Assembly: GCF_028877475.1 (NCBI RefSeq)
Contig: NZ_CP113527.1
Location: forward strand, 1,295,501 to 1,359,500
Direction: 5' to 3'
From: Lysinibacillus irui
GTDB lineage: Bacteria > Bacillota > Bacilli > Bacillales_A > Planococcaceae
DNA length: 64,000 nt
Shown here piece by piece: positions 43,411-52,714 of this stretch. The first letter of the stretch is position 1. The number at the start of each line of letters is the position of its first letter. Under the pieces are notes generated by a model. That model was given only the letters and a program-made list of their open reading frames with translations, searched no databases and was not told the origin of the DNA. A program made the translations under genes and the position numbers.

Positions 43411-44610
43411 TCATTTACGAGAATACTCATTTCTATATTGCTTAGGGGTGATATCCGTAAATTTTTTAAAAACTTTAATAAAATAACTTTGGTCTGTGAA
43501 GTTCAGTAATGAGCCGATATCAAGGATTGGATAGTTTGTAAAGGTTAATAGTTTTTTCGCCTCCTCAATTTTTTGTTGCTGAATATATTCGCTTAAGGAA
43601 ATTCCTACTTCTTTTTTAAATAAAGAAGAAAGATAATTTGGGCTTAAGTGGCAAATTGCTGAAAGTTGATCAAGTGTGATTTCACCATATAGTTGATTTT
43701 CGATCGTGTGGATGCAAGTTGTAATGGGTGCTGAATATTTCTGTTTATTTGTCTTTGACACACGACGCGTAAAATCGTAAATAGCTTCCTCCATTAATGA
43801 AAGAATGTCGATTAAGCTATTTTGATCCTCAAGCTTTTGTATGTAGAAATCATTTAATGTAAAGGCTGTTTCTTCATTTAAACCACCTTCAATCGCTGCA
43901 CGACATATAAGGGCAACTCCTGTAATCATCAAGTACTGTACACTTCTTAAATTATTACGTTTGGAAAGTACTCCTAGTTCTGCTTGCTCCATAATGGAAT
44001 AGTTTAAAACTTCATTTAGATTTTCCATACGTCCATTTTTCACATAGTCTAACAGTATTTTTTCGTAGTAAAGATTTGTATGAACAATAGCATTTCTTCT
44101 AGCATGTGAAAGTTCTATCGCAGTATTTTCCTCATGACGAATTAGGGGCTTTAATGCTTGGTTGTGTTGAATAACAGCCGTTTTAGTTAATTTCTTTTGA
44201 TAGATTGAAAAATAAACAAATAAACTAATAGCTAAACATTGCTGATAATGAAGATGAGGAATCATCTCGTGCTCATGATAAGTAGTTGGATTCACAGCGT
44301 CTTCCATTTCTGGTGAAAGGGAAGGGCCAACGACAATGGCTCCTAAATATTGTTCATCGATTTTTAGGTTGATATAGAAAAAATTAAATTCAGCATGAGA
44401 GAAAAAAATTGGATAATCATTTGAAGCTCTATGATATGGATATGCTGTTAACTGTTCCTTTAAAGAATGATAGGAAGGATTATTTTGATAGTCAGCTGAT
44501 GGAAAGTCAAAAATAACTTCTCCTAATGCATTAATATAAGAAACAGGAAGGTGATGGGTTTCATAGATGAGTTGACTTATGTATTGAAGATCAATTGTCG
44601 ATATTTTCAC
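43411..44610 (-). CDS. AraC-family transcriptional regulator
   Basis: A 399-residue regulator. The C-terminal 100 residues form the double helix-turn-helix: EITLDQLSAICHLSPNYLSS and FKKEVGISLSEYIQQQKIEE, then YPILDIGSLLNFTDQSYFIK and FKKFTDITPKQYRNE. The N-terminal 300 residues are a sensor region with a GAF/PocR-like start (YISQLIYETHHLPVSYINAL) and an all-helical middle. It resembles the AraC regulators of Gram-positive surface or metabolic genes. It is divergent from an SDR gene, its likely target; the AT-rich interval is 155 bp. Confidence 0.88.
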   Translation of the reverse strand: MKISTIDLQYISQLIYETHHLPVSYINALGEVIFDFPSADYQNNPSYHSLKEQLTAYPYHRASNDYPIFFSHAEFNFFYINLKIDEQYLGAIVVGPSLSPEMEDAVNPTTYHEHEMIPHLHYQQCLAISLFVYFSIYQKKLTKTAVIQHNQALKPLIRHEENTAIELSHARRNAIVHTNLYYEKILLDYVKNGRMENLNEVLNYSIMEQAELGVLSKRNNLRSVQYLMITGVALICRAAIEGGLNEETAFTLNDFYIQKLEDQNSLIDILSLMEEAIYDFTRRVSKTNKQKYSAPITTCIHTIENQLYGEITLDQLSAICHLSPNYLSSLFKKEVGISLSEYIQQQKIEEAKKLLTFTNYPILDIGSLLNFTDQSYFIKVFKKFTDITPKQYRNEYSRK

Positions 44611-44765
44611 GTTTCTTCCCCCGTTTATAATAGTAATGAAAGCAATTACAATTTTTATTGTATAGACAATGAGAAAGTACTATTTTGTGTAGAATAATAC
44701 AATAAATTAAGAAGAAGTAGCAATAAAATAGATACTGAATTCAAGATGTTAGGGAGGAATAGAAG

Positions 44766-45524
44766 ATGGATCTTTTGAATAAAATTGCAGTTGTAACAGG
44801 TGGAGGAAGTGGTATTGGAAGAGCCAGCAGTTTGAAACTTGCTAGCAATGGTGCAAAAGTGGTAGTTGTTGATTTCAACAAAGAAACAGGGGAAGAGACA
44901 TTAAACTTAATTAAAGAGCAAGGCGGAGAAGGCATTTTCGTTCAGGCTGATGTTTCAAAAAGTGAAGATGTTCAGAAATATGTCAATGCGGCAGTAGATA
45001 CTTATGGACGTATCGATGTATTTTTCAATAATGCTGGAGTTATTCAAAAAATTTCTCCATTAACAGAGATCGATGATTCAGAATATGATCGTATTATGGC
45101 AATCAATGTGAAGGGTGTATTCCTTGGCTTAAAACATGTTTTAAAAGTAATGGAAGGACAAGGAAGCGGCTCTATTATTAATACGGCTTCAACAGCTGGC
45201 GTTCGTAGTGAGCATAGTATGGCTGTCTATTCTGCAAGTAAGCATGCAGTAGTAGGTTTAACAAAGTCAGCTTCCTTGGAATATGTGAAAAAAGGCATTC
45301 GTATCAATGGTATTTGTCCAGGTGGAGTAGAGACAGCGTTAACAAACAGCGTAACAAATATGTTTGAAACAGGTGGCTATATTCCTGAGGAACTTCCGAA
45401 TATGAGAATGGGACGCTATGCGAAACCAGAGGAACTTGCTGAAATGGTTGTGTTCCTAGCATCAGATAAAGCAAGCTATATGACAGGCTCAATCGTGCTA
45501 GTAGACGGTGGCTTAACTTTATAA
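44766..45524 (+). CDS. short-chain dehydrogenase/reductase
   Basis: A 252-residue classical SDR with cofactor motif TGGGSGIG at residues 12-19, an Asp after strand 2 (VVVDFNKE) favouring NAD(H), NAG, catalytic Ser in NTASTAG, and YSASK. The C-terminus reads MTGSIVLVDGGLTL. It resembles glucose 1-dehydrogenase and FabG-like enzymes. The substrate is unknown, and it shares only family-level likeness with the SDR at 19545. GGGAGGAATAG precedes the ATG. It is probably controlled by the divergent AraC regulator. Confidence 0.9.
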   Translation: MDLLNKIAVVTGGGSGIGRASSLKLASNGAKVVVVDFNKETGEETLNLIKEQGGEGIFVQADVSKSEDVQKYVNAAVDTYGRIDVFFNNAGVIQKISPLTEIDDSEYDRIMAINVKGVFLGLKHVLKVMEGQGSGSIINTASTAGVRSEHSMAVYSASKHAVVGLTKSASLEYVKKGIRINGICPGGVETALTNSVTNMFETGGYIPEELPNMRMGRYAKPEELAEMVVFLASDKASYMTGSIVLVDGGLTL

Positions 45525-45529
45525 CATTT

Positions 45530-45561
45530 AGAAATCCAGTGAATGTCTTCACTGGATTTCT
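45530..45561. terminator. bidirectional terminator
   Basis: AGAAATCCAGTGAA pairs with TTCACTGGATTTCT around a TGTC loop. Confidence 0.9.
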
Positions 45562-45581
45562 TTAGGTATTGCGTCTAATGG

Positions 45582-47243
45582 CTATAATGTAAATTTTTTT
45601 AGCTCATTCATCAATGTATCTGTCATTTCTTGAAGGTCGATTATTTTTGTATTAATTTTTTCGAAGGCTAGTAGCTGTTCCTGTGTCGATGCAGATATTT
45701 CTTCTGTACCAGCCGCTGTTTCTTCAGTAATGGCTGAAATATTTTCAATAGTACGATTTACTTGTTGGCTCATGTCATTCGTATGACCCATTTCTTTTAT
45801 AAGATGTTGTAAATCATGATGGATATTTGCAATTTGGGTCGCAATCACTGCGAAAGATTTTTCTGTTTCTTCCATAGATTGTGCTTGCTCATTTGAAAGC
45901 TGATAGCCACGTTCAGCGGTAGTTAGTATATGGGTAATGCCATCTTGAATTTGCGTTACCATTGAAGATATTAAAGTCGTTGCATGCTCTGTTTCTGTTG
46001 AGAGCTTTTTAACTTCATCTGCGACAATGGCAAACCCTTTACCCGCTTCTCCCGCGCGTGCAGCCTCGATAGCGGCATTTAAGGCAAGTAAATTCGTTTG
46101 GCTTGCAATCGTGTGGACAGCATTAGCTGCTCCTTCAATTTCTGAGGTAAATTGGGAAAACTGCGTAACAGCCTCTTTAATATCAAGTGATGTGGTTGAA
46201 ATATCCTTCACAATAGTAGCTTGCTTTTCTAATGAGTACTGCCCATTATGAACGGCTTCCAATGCCTGTTTACCTTTTGTAGCTGATTGCTCGCTTGTTA
46301 GCATGACACCTTTGAATTGATCAGCCATACCATTCATCAGAATTGCAACAGATTGGATGTCCTCTGACATTGTGTAGCTTCCTTTTGCTAATTCATCAGT
46401 AGATGTAGCGATTTGGTTACTGCTTTCATGAATATTTTTCATATGGCTCGTAACATCTTGTGTAAATAAATTAACATCCTGTCCGATATGATCAATTGAT
46501 TGTACTGTACCTTTTAGATTATTCATCATCTGTGAAAAGCTTTCTGTTAATCGATCGATTTCGTCTCGACTGTTTGGTTGATAGAAAAGGGTAGCGGTAT
46601 CAATCGTTAGATCCCCTGTAGCTGCGGCCTGTGCACATTCTACAATTTGATTAATCGGTTTGGTAATTCTTTTCGCAGCCAAATAGGAGTAAATAATTGT
46701 TGCGATAATTAATAACACACTACCTATGATTGTCGAAGTTGTAATGAATCCTATTTTTTGCTTTGTGACTTGTATCATCTCCTGATACCATTCGTTCGTT
46801 TCTTTTTTCAGCAAATACATATCATTTAAAATACCTTTGATTCTGATGGACTGCTTTTTAATTTCAGAACGGTTGTTTTCTTGAAAGCCGCTTTCTGTAG
46901 CTTGTTCTAGATCTTTAAATTTACTAGCTATTTTCTCGATGATTGCTTGATGCTCTGGTATTTTTGAGAGAGCGGCTAATTCGTCTACATTACTTTTTGT
47001 TTCTTGTAATATAGCAAGTGCTTCGTTTTTATTGGCTTCACTTTCTAAATAGGTGTAATTATTTAATGATTGGCTGGCAACCACCAGACTTTGTTCAAGT
47101 TCCTTTACTACAAGTAAAAGTTCAGTGTCATCCTGTGCTGTTGTTTGAATCGTAAATGTTTGCATGATAATGAAACCAATCATAGCCATTGCCAGTACGA
47201 TTGGGATCAGTGTATTCATAAATAATTTTTTACGTAATGTCAC
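45582..47243 (-). CDS. methyl-accepting chemotaxis protein
   Basis: A 553-residue chemoreceptor. A membrane helix at about residues 9-29 and another at 170-192 enclose a mostly helical extracytoplasmic domain of the four-helix-bundle (4HB/CHASE3-like) type. A HAMP domain follows ([20 protein letters not shown]), then a long signalling coiled coil whose hairpin tip reads [20 protein letters not shown] (the CheA/CheW contact). Its ATG overlaps the stop of the BMP-type binding lipoprotein gene by 4 nt, so the two are coupled. The binding protein is likely to present its ligand to this receptor. Confidence 0.94.
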   Translation of the reverse strand: MTLRKKLFMNTLIPIVLAMAMIGFIIMQTFTIQTTAQDDTELLLVVKELEQSLVVASQSLNNYTYLESEANKNEALAILQETKSNVDELAALSKIPEHQAIIEKIASKFKDLEQATESGFQENNRSEIKKQSIRIKGILNDMYLLKKETNEWYQEMIQVTKQKIGFITTSTIIGSVLLIIATIIYSYLAAKRITKPINQIVECAQAAATGDLTIDTATLFYQPNSRDEIDRLTESFSQMMNNLKGTVQSIDHIGQDVNLFTQDVTSHMKNIHESSNQIATSTDELAKGSYTMSEDIQSVAILMNGMADQFKGVMLTSEQSATKGKQALEAVHNGQYSLEKQATIVKDISTTSLDIKEAVTQFSQFTSEIEGAANAVHTIASQTNLLALNAAIEAARAGEAGKGFAIVADEVKKLSTETEHATTLISSMVTQIQDGITHILTTAERGYQLSNEQAQSMEETEKSFAVIATQIANIHHDLQHLIKEMGHTNDMSQQVNRTIENISAITEETAAGTEEISASTQEQLLAFEKINTKIIDLQEMTDTLMNELKKFTL

Positions 47244-48226
47244 TGGCCATCCCTCTTTTCTGCAGTTACTTTTATCGTACCTGCAACAATGGCTTCTCTT
47301 GCTTTTTCAATGGCAGCTTGTTGCTCGGTTGTCAGTTGAATAACGCGAATATCGGCTAGTCCCACGCCTTGATCGGCGAGACCTAAGGCAAACGATTTTT
47401 CCGTTATTTTTCCGTCTTCTACTAATGTCTTCGCAAGTTGATAGACGGCAAGGTCAACATTTTTTAGCATGGATGTAACCACCGTTTTTTCAGCAACAAA
47501 AAATTGATCAATATCAACACCGGCTGCATAAATGCCTTTTTCTTCGGCCTTTTTAATTGCCCCAAAGCCAGTAAAACCAGCGGCATGGTAAATAAAATCA
47601 ACGTTATTTTTAATATATTGATCAGCTATTGCTGCGCCTGCCTGAGTATCATCAAAAGTACCAGCATATTTACTCAAAATTTCAATAGTAGGTTTTACGT
47701 AACGAGCTCCCTCAATAAATCCATTTTCAAAGTGATGGATAACAGGAGCATCTGCCCCACCAATAAAGCCTATTTTTCCTGTTTTGCTTGTCATAGCTGC
47801 CACCATACCAACTAAAAAGCTACCTTCCTGTTCTTTAAAGGTAATGGAAATTATGTTGTCGACCTCGGATTGTCCATCAATCAGTATAAATTGCTGCTCT
47901 GGAAATTGTTTTGCTGTCTTTTCTAGCGCTTCTTGTACTGAAAAACCTAGGCCGATGATGATATCGTATTTTTCAGCAACAAGCTCGTTCAGCTTTTCCT
48001 CGTAATTACCATCAGGTGCCTCTTTGTAATCAAATAAAATGCCAAGCTCATCTCGGGCCTTTTCTAGCCCCTTAAAAGCAGAATCATTAAATGACTCATC
48101 ACCAAGTCCTGCATCTGAAAGTAAAATACCTATTTTATATTCCTCAGTTGATGATTCTGTCTGAGCTGTCGAGCAACCTACTGCTAACAGAGCAATCAAA
48201 AGAAAAATAACCATTAATTTTTTCAA
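47240..48226 (-). CDS. BMP/Med-family nucleoside-binding lipoprotein
   Basis: A 328-residue lipoprotein. The lipobox LAVGC gives the acylated Cys near residue 18. The body is a periplasmic-binding fold of the basic membrane protein family: [19 protein letters not shown], then [40 protein letters not shown], and [20 protein letters not shown]. Family members bind purine nucleosides (PnrA, BmpA) or act like B. subtilis Med. TTG 48226 follows AGGAGGT with 7-nt spacing; the longer frame to 48298 has no support. No ABC permease adjoins it. Instead it overlaps a chemoreceptor gene, so it probably serves taxis. Confidence 0.9.
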   Translation of the reverse strand: MKKLMVIFLLIALLAVGCSTAQTESSTEEYKIGILLSDAGLGDESFNDSAFKGLEKARDELGILFDYKEAPDGNYEEKLNELVAEKYDIIIGLGFSVQEALEKTAKQFPEQQFILIDGQSEVDNIISITFKEQEGSFLVGMVAAMTSKTGKIGFIGGADAPVIHHFENGFIEGARYVKPTIEILSKYAGTFDDTQAGAAIADQYIKNNVDFIYHAAGFTGFGAIKKAEEKGIYAAGVDIDQFFVAEKTVVTSMLKNVDLAVYQLAKTLVEDGKITEKSFALGLADQGVGLADIRVIQLTTEQQAAIEKAREAIVAGTIKVTAEKRDGQ

Positions 48227-48401
48227 ATTTTGTACCTCCTGTTGTTTATAGAGTATATATCGGCAAAATGTGAAGTTTTTTAGTCTGATGTCAGACATCG
48301 AGAAAAAATAAATATTAGTTTTCTGCTATATATCCATACTAAGTGACACATATAAAGGAGGATTACAAATAAAGTAATCGTTTTATTAAAGTTTCCCCAG
48401 C

Positions 48402-48430
48402 AAAAAGCCTACCGCTAATAGCGCTAGGCA
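48402..48430 (-). terminator. terminator of the PTS operon
   Basis: Read on the minus strand, GCCTAGCGCT pairs with AGCGGTAGGC (one mismatch) and is followed by TTTTTGC. Confidence 0.78.
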
Positions 48431-48445
48431 TTCATAATATAATTT

Positions 48446-48590
48446 TTATGAAAATTGATAAGACTTTCCATGCCAGAATTGCTTGGTGATGAATTCCTGG
48501 TGGCATGCAATGAGCCGCGCGATGCCACTAGAAAAGAACGCTGGCATAACCAAAATCAACTCCACGTCAATCGTTCTTTATTAACAAAAT
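48446..48590. other. structured, GC-richer island between PTS and BMP genes
   Basis: Three segments can pair in alternative ways: CATGCC 48469-48474 with GGCATG 48502-48507 (GAATT/AATTC pairs inside), or GTGGCAT 48500-48506 with ATGCCAC 48522-48528. AAGAACG 48534-48540 also pairs with CGTTCTT 48572-48578. No ORF is present. On the minus strand this is the 3' untranslated end of the PTS transcript before its terminator. It could be a small RNA or simply an old repeat; I do not recognise it. Confidence 0.35.
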
Positions 48591-48610
48591 GAAAGCTAAT
48601 TACATCAGCT

Positions 48611-49888
48611 TTAAACCGCTCCAAATAATTTTAATAAATTAATAATAATAATACCGATAACACCGAAGTCTGAATCGCCAAAGGTTGTTCCTTCATAGCC
48701 AATGTCTCCCATAAAGATAAGAAGGATAGCTGGGATAAAACTAATTAATAAACCGTTAGCAAAAGCTCCTGCCATGGCACCAATTCTGCCGCCTGTGGCA
48801 TTACCAAAGACGCCTGCTGCAGCACCTGTGAAGAAATGCGGAACAAGCCCTGGAACAATAACCTTTAGTCCGATGAAGGGGAGGATAAACATAGAAACCA
48901 CCCCTGCTAAAAAACTAAAGATGAAACCAATGATGACGGCATTCGGTGCAAAGGGGAAGATGGTTGGGCAATCTAGTGCTGGCTTTGTATTTGGTACGAG
49001 TTTATCAGCAATTCCTTTAAAGGCTGGAATAATTTCTGCAATTAACATCCGAACGCCTGCTAAAATAATATAGACGCCTGCAGCAAATGTAATCGCTTGC
49101 ATAATCGCGAAAATAATAAAGTTAGACCCATTAGACAATTGTGCCTCGATATAAGAAGGTCCTGCGAAAAGGGCAACAATGACAAAGAATATAGCCATTG
49201 TTAAAGAAATAGCGACAGAAGTATCACGTAAAAAGCCAAGTGATTTTGGTACTTGTATGTCCTCTGTTGTTCTCGCTTTATTACCAACTAACTTGCCGAT
49301 TTTGGCAGAAACATAATAGCCAACACTGCCAAAATGACCGACGGCAAAATCGTCACTACCAGTGATTTGTCGGACTGTTGGTTGTAAAATAGCAGGGAAC
49401 ACGACCATACAAAGACCGAGGATAATAGATCCGACAATAATAAGTGGTATACCACTCATCCCACCTACAGACAATGAAGCAGCGATTAAACAAGCCATAA
49501 ATAATGTATGATGCCCAGTTAAAAAGATATATTTTAATGGCGTAAATCGCGCTAATAATAGGTTCATAATCATTCCGAATACCATAATCAGTGCAGTAGC
49601 TGTACCAAAATTAGTCTGAGCAGCTGCCACAATGGCTTCATTGTTAGGAATGACCCCCTGTACTTGAAAGGCATGGTCGAACATTTTACTAAAATGATCT
49701 AAAGAGCCAATTAGGACAGTTGCTCCTGCACCAAGGATGACAAAGCCCATTATGGTTTTTAAAGTACCTGAAAGAACTGTAGAACTTGATTTCTTTTGAA
49801 TCAGTAAACCAATCAATGCGAATAGGCCGACTAATATAGCTGGTGTTCCTAAAATGTCATACATGATAACATCTAACATATTCAACAC
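48611..49888 (-). CDS. ulaA: PTS ascorbate-type transporter subunit IIC
   Basis: A 425-residue membrane permease with about eleven helices of the SgaT/UlaA family. Features include YDILGTPAILVGLFALIGLL at the N-terminus, TVLSGTLKTIMGFVILGAG, NFGTATALI, LTGHHTLFMACLIA and FGNATGGRIGAMAGAFANGL. In E. coli this family takes up L-ascorbate and phosphorylates it through subunits B and A, which are the next two genes upstream here. None of the ascorbate-6-phosphate breakdown genes (ulaD-G) is in the window, so the sugar may be something else. The ATG lies 26 nt after the IIB gene. Confidence 0.88.
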   Translation of the reverse strand: MLNMLDVIMYDILGTPAILVGLFALIGLLIQKKSSSTVLSGTLKTIMGFVILGAGATVLIGSLDHFSKMFDHAFQVQGVIPNNEAIVAAAQTNFGTATALIMVFGMIMNLLLARFTPLKYIFLTGHHTLFMACLIAASLSVGGMSGIPLIIVGSIILGLCMVVFPAILQPTVRQITGSDDFAVGHFGSVGYYVSAKIGKLVGNKARTTEDIQVPKSLGFLRDTSVAISLTMAIFFVIVALFAGPSYIEAQLSNGSNFIIFAIMQAITFAAGVYIILAGVRMLIAEIIPAFKGIADKLVPNTKPALDCPTIFPFAPNAVIIGFIFSFLAGVVSMFILPFIGLKVIVPGLVPHFFTGAAAGVFGNATGGRIGAMAGAFANGLLISFIPAILLIFMGDIGYEGTTFGDSDFGVIGIIIINLLKLFGAV

Positions 49889-49914
49889 CTCATCCTATCC
49901 AATTTTTTAAGTGC

Positions 49915-50178
49915 CTAAAGAAATGGTTCTAGCTTTTCTTTAATTTCCGCAATGCTCATCATATTAACGATGCTCACAATGATTCCTTTGTCTTTTGCTA
50001 GTTCATTTACAATGTCGGCGGCGCCTAAATAAATATCTGCTGTCTCCGCCTTTGCGGATGCTAAATCCGTATGTGATACCTCAGCTTCTTTCCCTAATGC
50101 CTCTAATGCTTTTTTGACATTTAACTCTAAAATAAAACTACTGCCTAAGCCGCTCCCACATACAACTAAAATTTTCAT
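49915..50178 (-). CDS. ulaB: PTS subunit IIB, ascorbate/lactose type
   Basis: An 87-residue phosphocarrier. The phosphorylated cysteine is in ILVVCGSGLGSS (Cys8), the P-loop-like motif of IIB proteins, followed by the helix SSFILELNVKKALEALG. The C-terminal helix EIKEKLEPFL is typical. ATG 50178 overlaps the IIA stop and follows AAAGGAGTC. It passes phosphate from IIA to the sugar bound by IIC. Confidence 0.9.
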   Translation of the reverse strand: MKILVVCGSGLGSSFILELNVKKALEALGKEAEVSHTDLASAKAETADIYLGAADIVNELAKDKGIIVSIVNMMSIAEIKEKLEPFL

Positions 50179-50633
50179 TCTGTTGACTCCTTTGTTGTAT
50201 ATTGTTTGATTTTCTCCCATAGCGTGTCTTGATGCTGACAGGCAATAAGGTCGTCAATCTGGTCAGGATTTTGTAATACTACTATCAAATCTGCCAAGGC
50301 TTGTAAATGTGACATATTATCGATGGCCGCTAACACAAAAATTAAGTAAACAGGCTGATTGGGACTGAAAAATACAGGCTTTTCTAAGCATAGCAAACTC
50401 ATTCCTTGTTCATAAACGCCATCAGTTGGTCGCGCATGTGGAATGGCCACTTTCGGTGTGATAACGACGTAGGGACCATATTGCTCAATGGATTGAATCA
50501 TAGCTTCGATGTAACGTTGTTCAATCTTGTTGTACTGTAATAATGGGCTTGCCGCTAAATGAATGGCTTCCTGCCACGAATGGACAAAATTTGCAAGCTG
50601 TATACAATCCTTTGTCAACAGCTTGGTTAGCAA
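50175..50633 (-). CDS. ulaC: PTS subunit IIA, mannitol/fructose-like
   Basis: A phosphocarrier of about 152 residues of the IIA(Ntr/Fru/Mtl) fold. The phosphorylated His lies in PKVAIPHARPTDGV, and GPYVVITPK precedes it. GMSLLCLEKPVFF and YLIFVLAAIDNMSHLQALADL are the usual following strands and helix. The start is uncertain: GGAGGG lies 6 nt before TTG 50633, while the frame extends to TTG 50639 directly at the ribosome site. It is the first gene of the three-gene transport operon, 60 nt after the LysR gene. Confidence 0.88.
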   Translation of the reverse strand: MLTKLLTKDCIQLANFVHSWQEAIHLAASPLLQYNKIEQRYIEAMIQSIEQYGPYVVITPKVAIPHARPTDGVYEQGMSLLCLEKPVFFSPNQPVYLIFVLAAIDNMSHLQALADLIVVLQNPDQIDDLIACQHQDTLWEKIKQYTTKESTE

Positions 50634-50698
50634 GGACAACCCTCCTTTCTAAAAGAATAAAATGTCCCCATTTCATGTTATTACGGCTACCTGTGGAA

Positions 50699-51610
50699 TT
50701 ATGTCATGACGGAAGACTTTTTTAATTGTTGTGCAACTTCATCAATCGACTGTTTGACAAATTTATCAATCGTGTGATCTAAGCGTGTTTTAGGATAAAT
50801 AAATTGAATTTTTCTCTTAAGTGTCACATCATGTAAATCCTTTTTTACTAGTAATCCGGATTTTAATTCTTCCTCTATTAAAGCAACAGATAAAAAAGCC
50901 ACATTTTTTTCAAAGGTCAGCATCTTTTTAATCGTGCTTACAGAATCCAATTCAATCGTATACATAGAGGGCTGAAAAGGATTCATCCATTTTTCAATAA
51001 AGTGATTCGTGGAGCTAGAGGACGTGTGCAATAATAGTTTGTTTTTAAGAACATCTTCTTTTGTGATGTTCTTTTTTGTTGCTAGCTCGTGTGTAGGACT
51101 GCATGCCAAAACGAGTGCATCTTCACCAATAGTCTCGTAATGAAGTAAAGGATTTTCCTGTTTAGTTTCCATAATAAGTCCGTAATCTAACTCTTGCAGT
51201 GCAACTTTTTCTTCAATTTCAGGTGCTGTTTTTACTTCCAATGAAATGCGAATCTCTGGATAAGCTGTTGAAACTTGATGGATTAAATCTGGCATGAAAA
51301 TATGCGCAGGCAATCCACTTGCCCCAAGTCGCAATGAGCCAATATGTCCTGCCAAAAGGGTTTCGACAAAACGATTCATATCCTTTTGGAGTTGAACGAT
51401 TTGACGGGCATAATGATAAACACCCTCGCCAGCCTCTGTTAAACGATATCCTCCTGCATTTGTTCGAAACAAGCGAATGCCGTATTCCTCTTCAATAGAG
51501 CGGATATGAAAGGACACTGTAGGGGCTGTAATGCCAAGTTCTTTGGCAACAGGGGCTAATTTTTTTAATTCTACGAGTAAGCAAAATGCCTGTAATTTAC
51601 TATTATTCAT
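50699..51610 (-). CDS. LysR-family transcriptional regulator
   Basis: A 303-residue regulator. The N-terminal helix-turn-helix covers about residues 3-62 (AFCLLVELKKLAPVAKELGI, TAPTVSFHIRSIEEEYGIRL, FRTNAGGYRLTEAGEG). A type-2 periplasmic-binding-like effector domain follows (LRLGASGLPAHIFMPDLI). It is upstream of the PTS genes on the same strand and divergent from the ABC/MBL/CYTH operon, with 138 bp between the two starts. Control of the divergent operon is the classical LysR arrangement; control of the PTS is also possible. ATG 51610 follows AGGAGG. Confidence 0.92.
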   Translation of the reverse strand: MNNSKLQAFCLLVELKKLAPVAKELGITAPTVSFHIRSIEEEYGIRLFRTNAGGYRLTEAGEGVYHYARQIVQLQKDMNRFVETLLAGHIGSLRLGASGLPAHIFMPDLIHQVSTAYPEIRISLEVKTAPEIEEKVALQELDYGLIMETKQENPLLHYETIGEDALVLACSPTHELATKKNITKEDVLKNKLLLHTSSSSTNHFIEKWMNPFQPSMYTIELDSVSTIKKMLTFEKNVAFLSVALIEEELKSGLLVKKDLHDVTLKRKIQFIYPKTRLDHTIDKFVKQSIDEVAQQLKKSSVMT

Positions 51611-51748
51611 TTTATCCTCCTAAAGCAAATTAGAAAAAATCTTGCATTTACTTTAGTTTATTAGATTTATTTTAACGAGTTATTAATAGTAGATTAATAT
51701 TTTCTAAATATCTGGAATTTATAGTTGTACATAACGAGGAGGATATGT
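51611..51748. promoter_or_regulatory. divergent LysR/ABC-operon control region
   Basis: This AT-rich 138-bp interval contains CTAAAG...CTTTAG, an inverted repeat about 37 bp across, and several TTA/TAA-rich dyads around 51655-51700 that could be LysR sites. GAGGAGGA at 51735-51742 is the ribosome site of the ATPase gene. Confidence 0.45.
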
Positions 51749-52714
51749 ATGAAAATCTCATTAACAAATATCGAGAAAAAATATGGGCAATCCCAAGCAT
51801 TATGGCCTATCGATGTGGAGTTAGATCAACAATTCATTACCATTCTTGGACAATCAGGCTGTGGTAAAACAACCTTACTAAAATTGCTTGCAGGCCTTGA
51901 ACAACCAACGAAAGGGGAAATTCGATTTGATGACACCGTAATCTATTCTTCGGAATCTCGCAAAAATGTCAAACCGAATAAACGCAATATTGCCATGGTT
52001 TTTCAGGATTTTGCACTGTGGCCACATATGACCATCTATCAAAATATTGCCTTTGGCTTAAAGGGGATTGTTCCTAAGTCAGACATTCCGGCTCGAGTGG
52101 AGCATGTCATGCAAATGGTTAAAATGCAAGGCTATGAGCTACGGAAGCCTGGTGAATTATCGGGCGGCCAACAGCAACGGGTAGCATTAGCGAGGGCTTT
52201 AGCAACCAATCCTAAATTGATTTTATTTGATGAGCCACTGTCAGCTCTTGATGCTGTCCTCAGAGAGCAAATGCAATACGAAATCATGCATCTTATTCAT
52301 GAGCTTGATTGCCAGGCTATTTTTGTCACACACGATCAAACAGAGGCCATGACCATGTCTGATCAAATTATTGTCATGGAGGCAGGGAGGATTGCTCAAA
52401 TCGGCTCACCAGAGGAAATTTATCGAGCACCAGCAACACCGTACGTAGCAGATTTTATTGGCAAAGTGAATTGGCTACAAAATGGACATTCCATTGTACG
52501 TCCTGAAGGCGTTTCGAGTATCCAACGCCCAGGGACGATAACGAAGCAAGCGGAGATTATGAAAAGTACGTTTGTGGGTGACCGTTATTTAGTGCAAGCA
52601 CAGGTGGAAGGAAAGCCATGGAGTTTTTATGAAAATCATCCCTTAGAGCAGGGAAAACGACTACAAGTATTTATTGATGAAAAACAAATCTATCAATTGG
52701 AGGGTTTACATTGA
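51749..52714 (+). CDS. ABC transporter ATP-binding protein (FbpC/PotA/PhnT type)
   Basis: A 321-residue import ATPase. It has Walker A LGQSGCGKTT, Q-loop MVFQDFALWPHM, signature LSGGQQQRVALARAL, Walker B LILFDEPLSALD and H-loop VTHDQTEAM. The C-terminal 90 residues form a TOBE-like domain. ATG 51749 follows GAGGAGGA; the longer frame from 51725 has no site. This subtype serves importers of ferric iron, polyamines, sulfate or phosphonates. It is first in a five-gene operon with overlapping or closely spaced ends. Confidence 0.93.
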   Translation: MKISLTNIEKKYGQSQALWPIDVELDQQFITILGQSGCGKTTLLKLLAGLEQPTKGEIRFDDTVIYSSESRKNVKPNKRNIAMVFQDFALWPHMTIYQNIAFGLKGIVPKSDIPARVEHVMQMVKMQGYELRKPGELSGGQQQRVALARALATNPKLILFDEPLSALDAVLREQMQYEIMHLIHELDCQAIFVTHDQTEAMTMSDQIIVMEAGRIAQIGSPEEIYRAPATPYVADFIGKVNWLQNGHSIVRPEGVSSIQRPGTITKQAEIMKSTFVGDRYLVQAQVEGKPWSFYENHPLEQGKRLQVFIDEKQIYQLEGLH

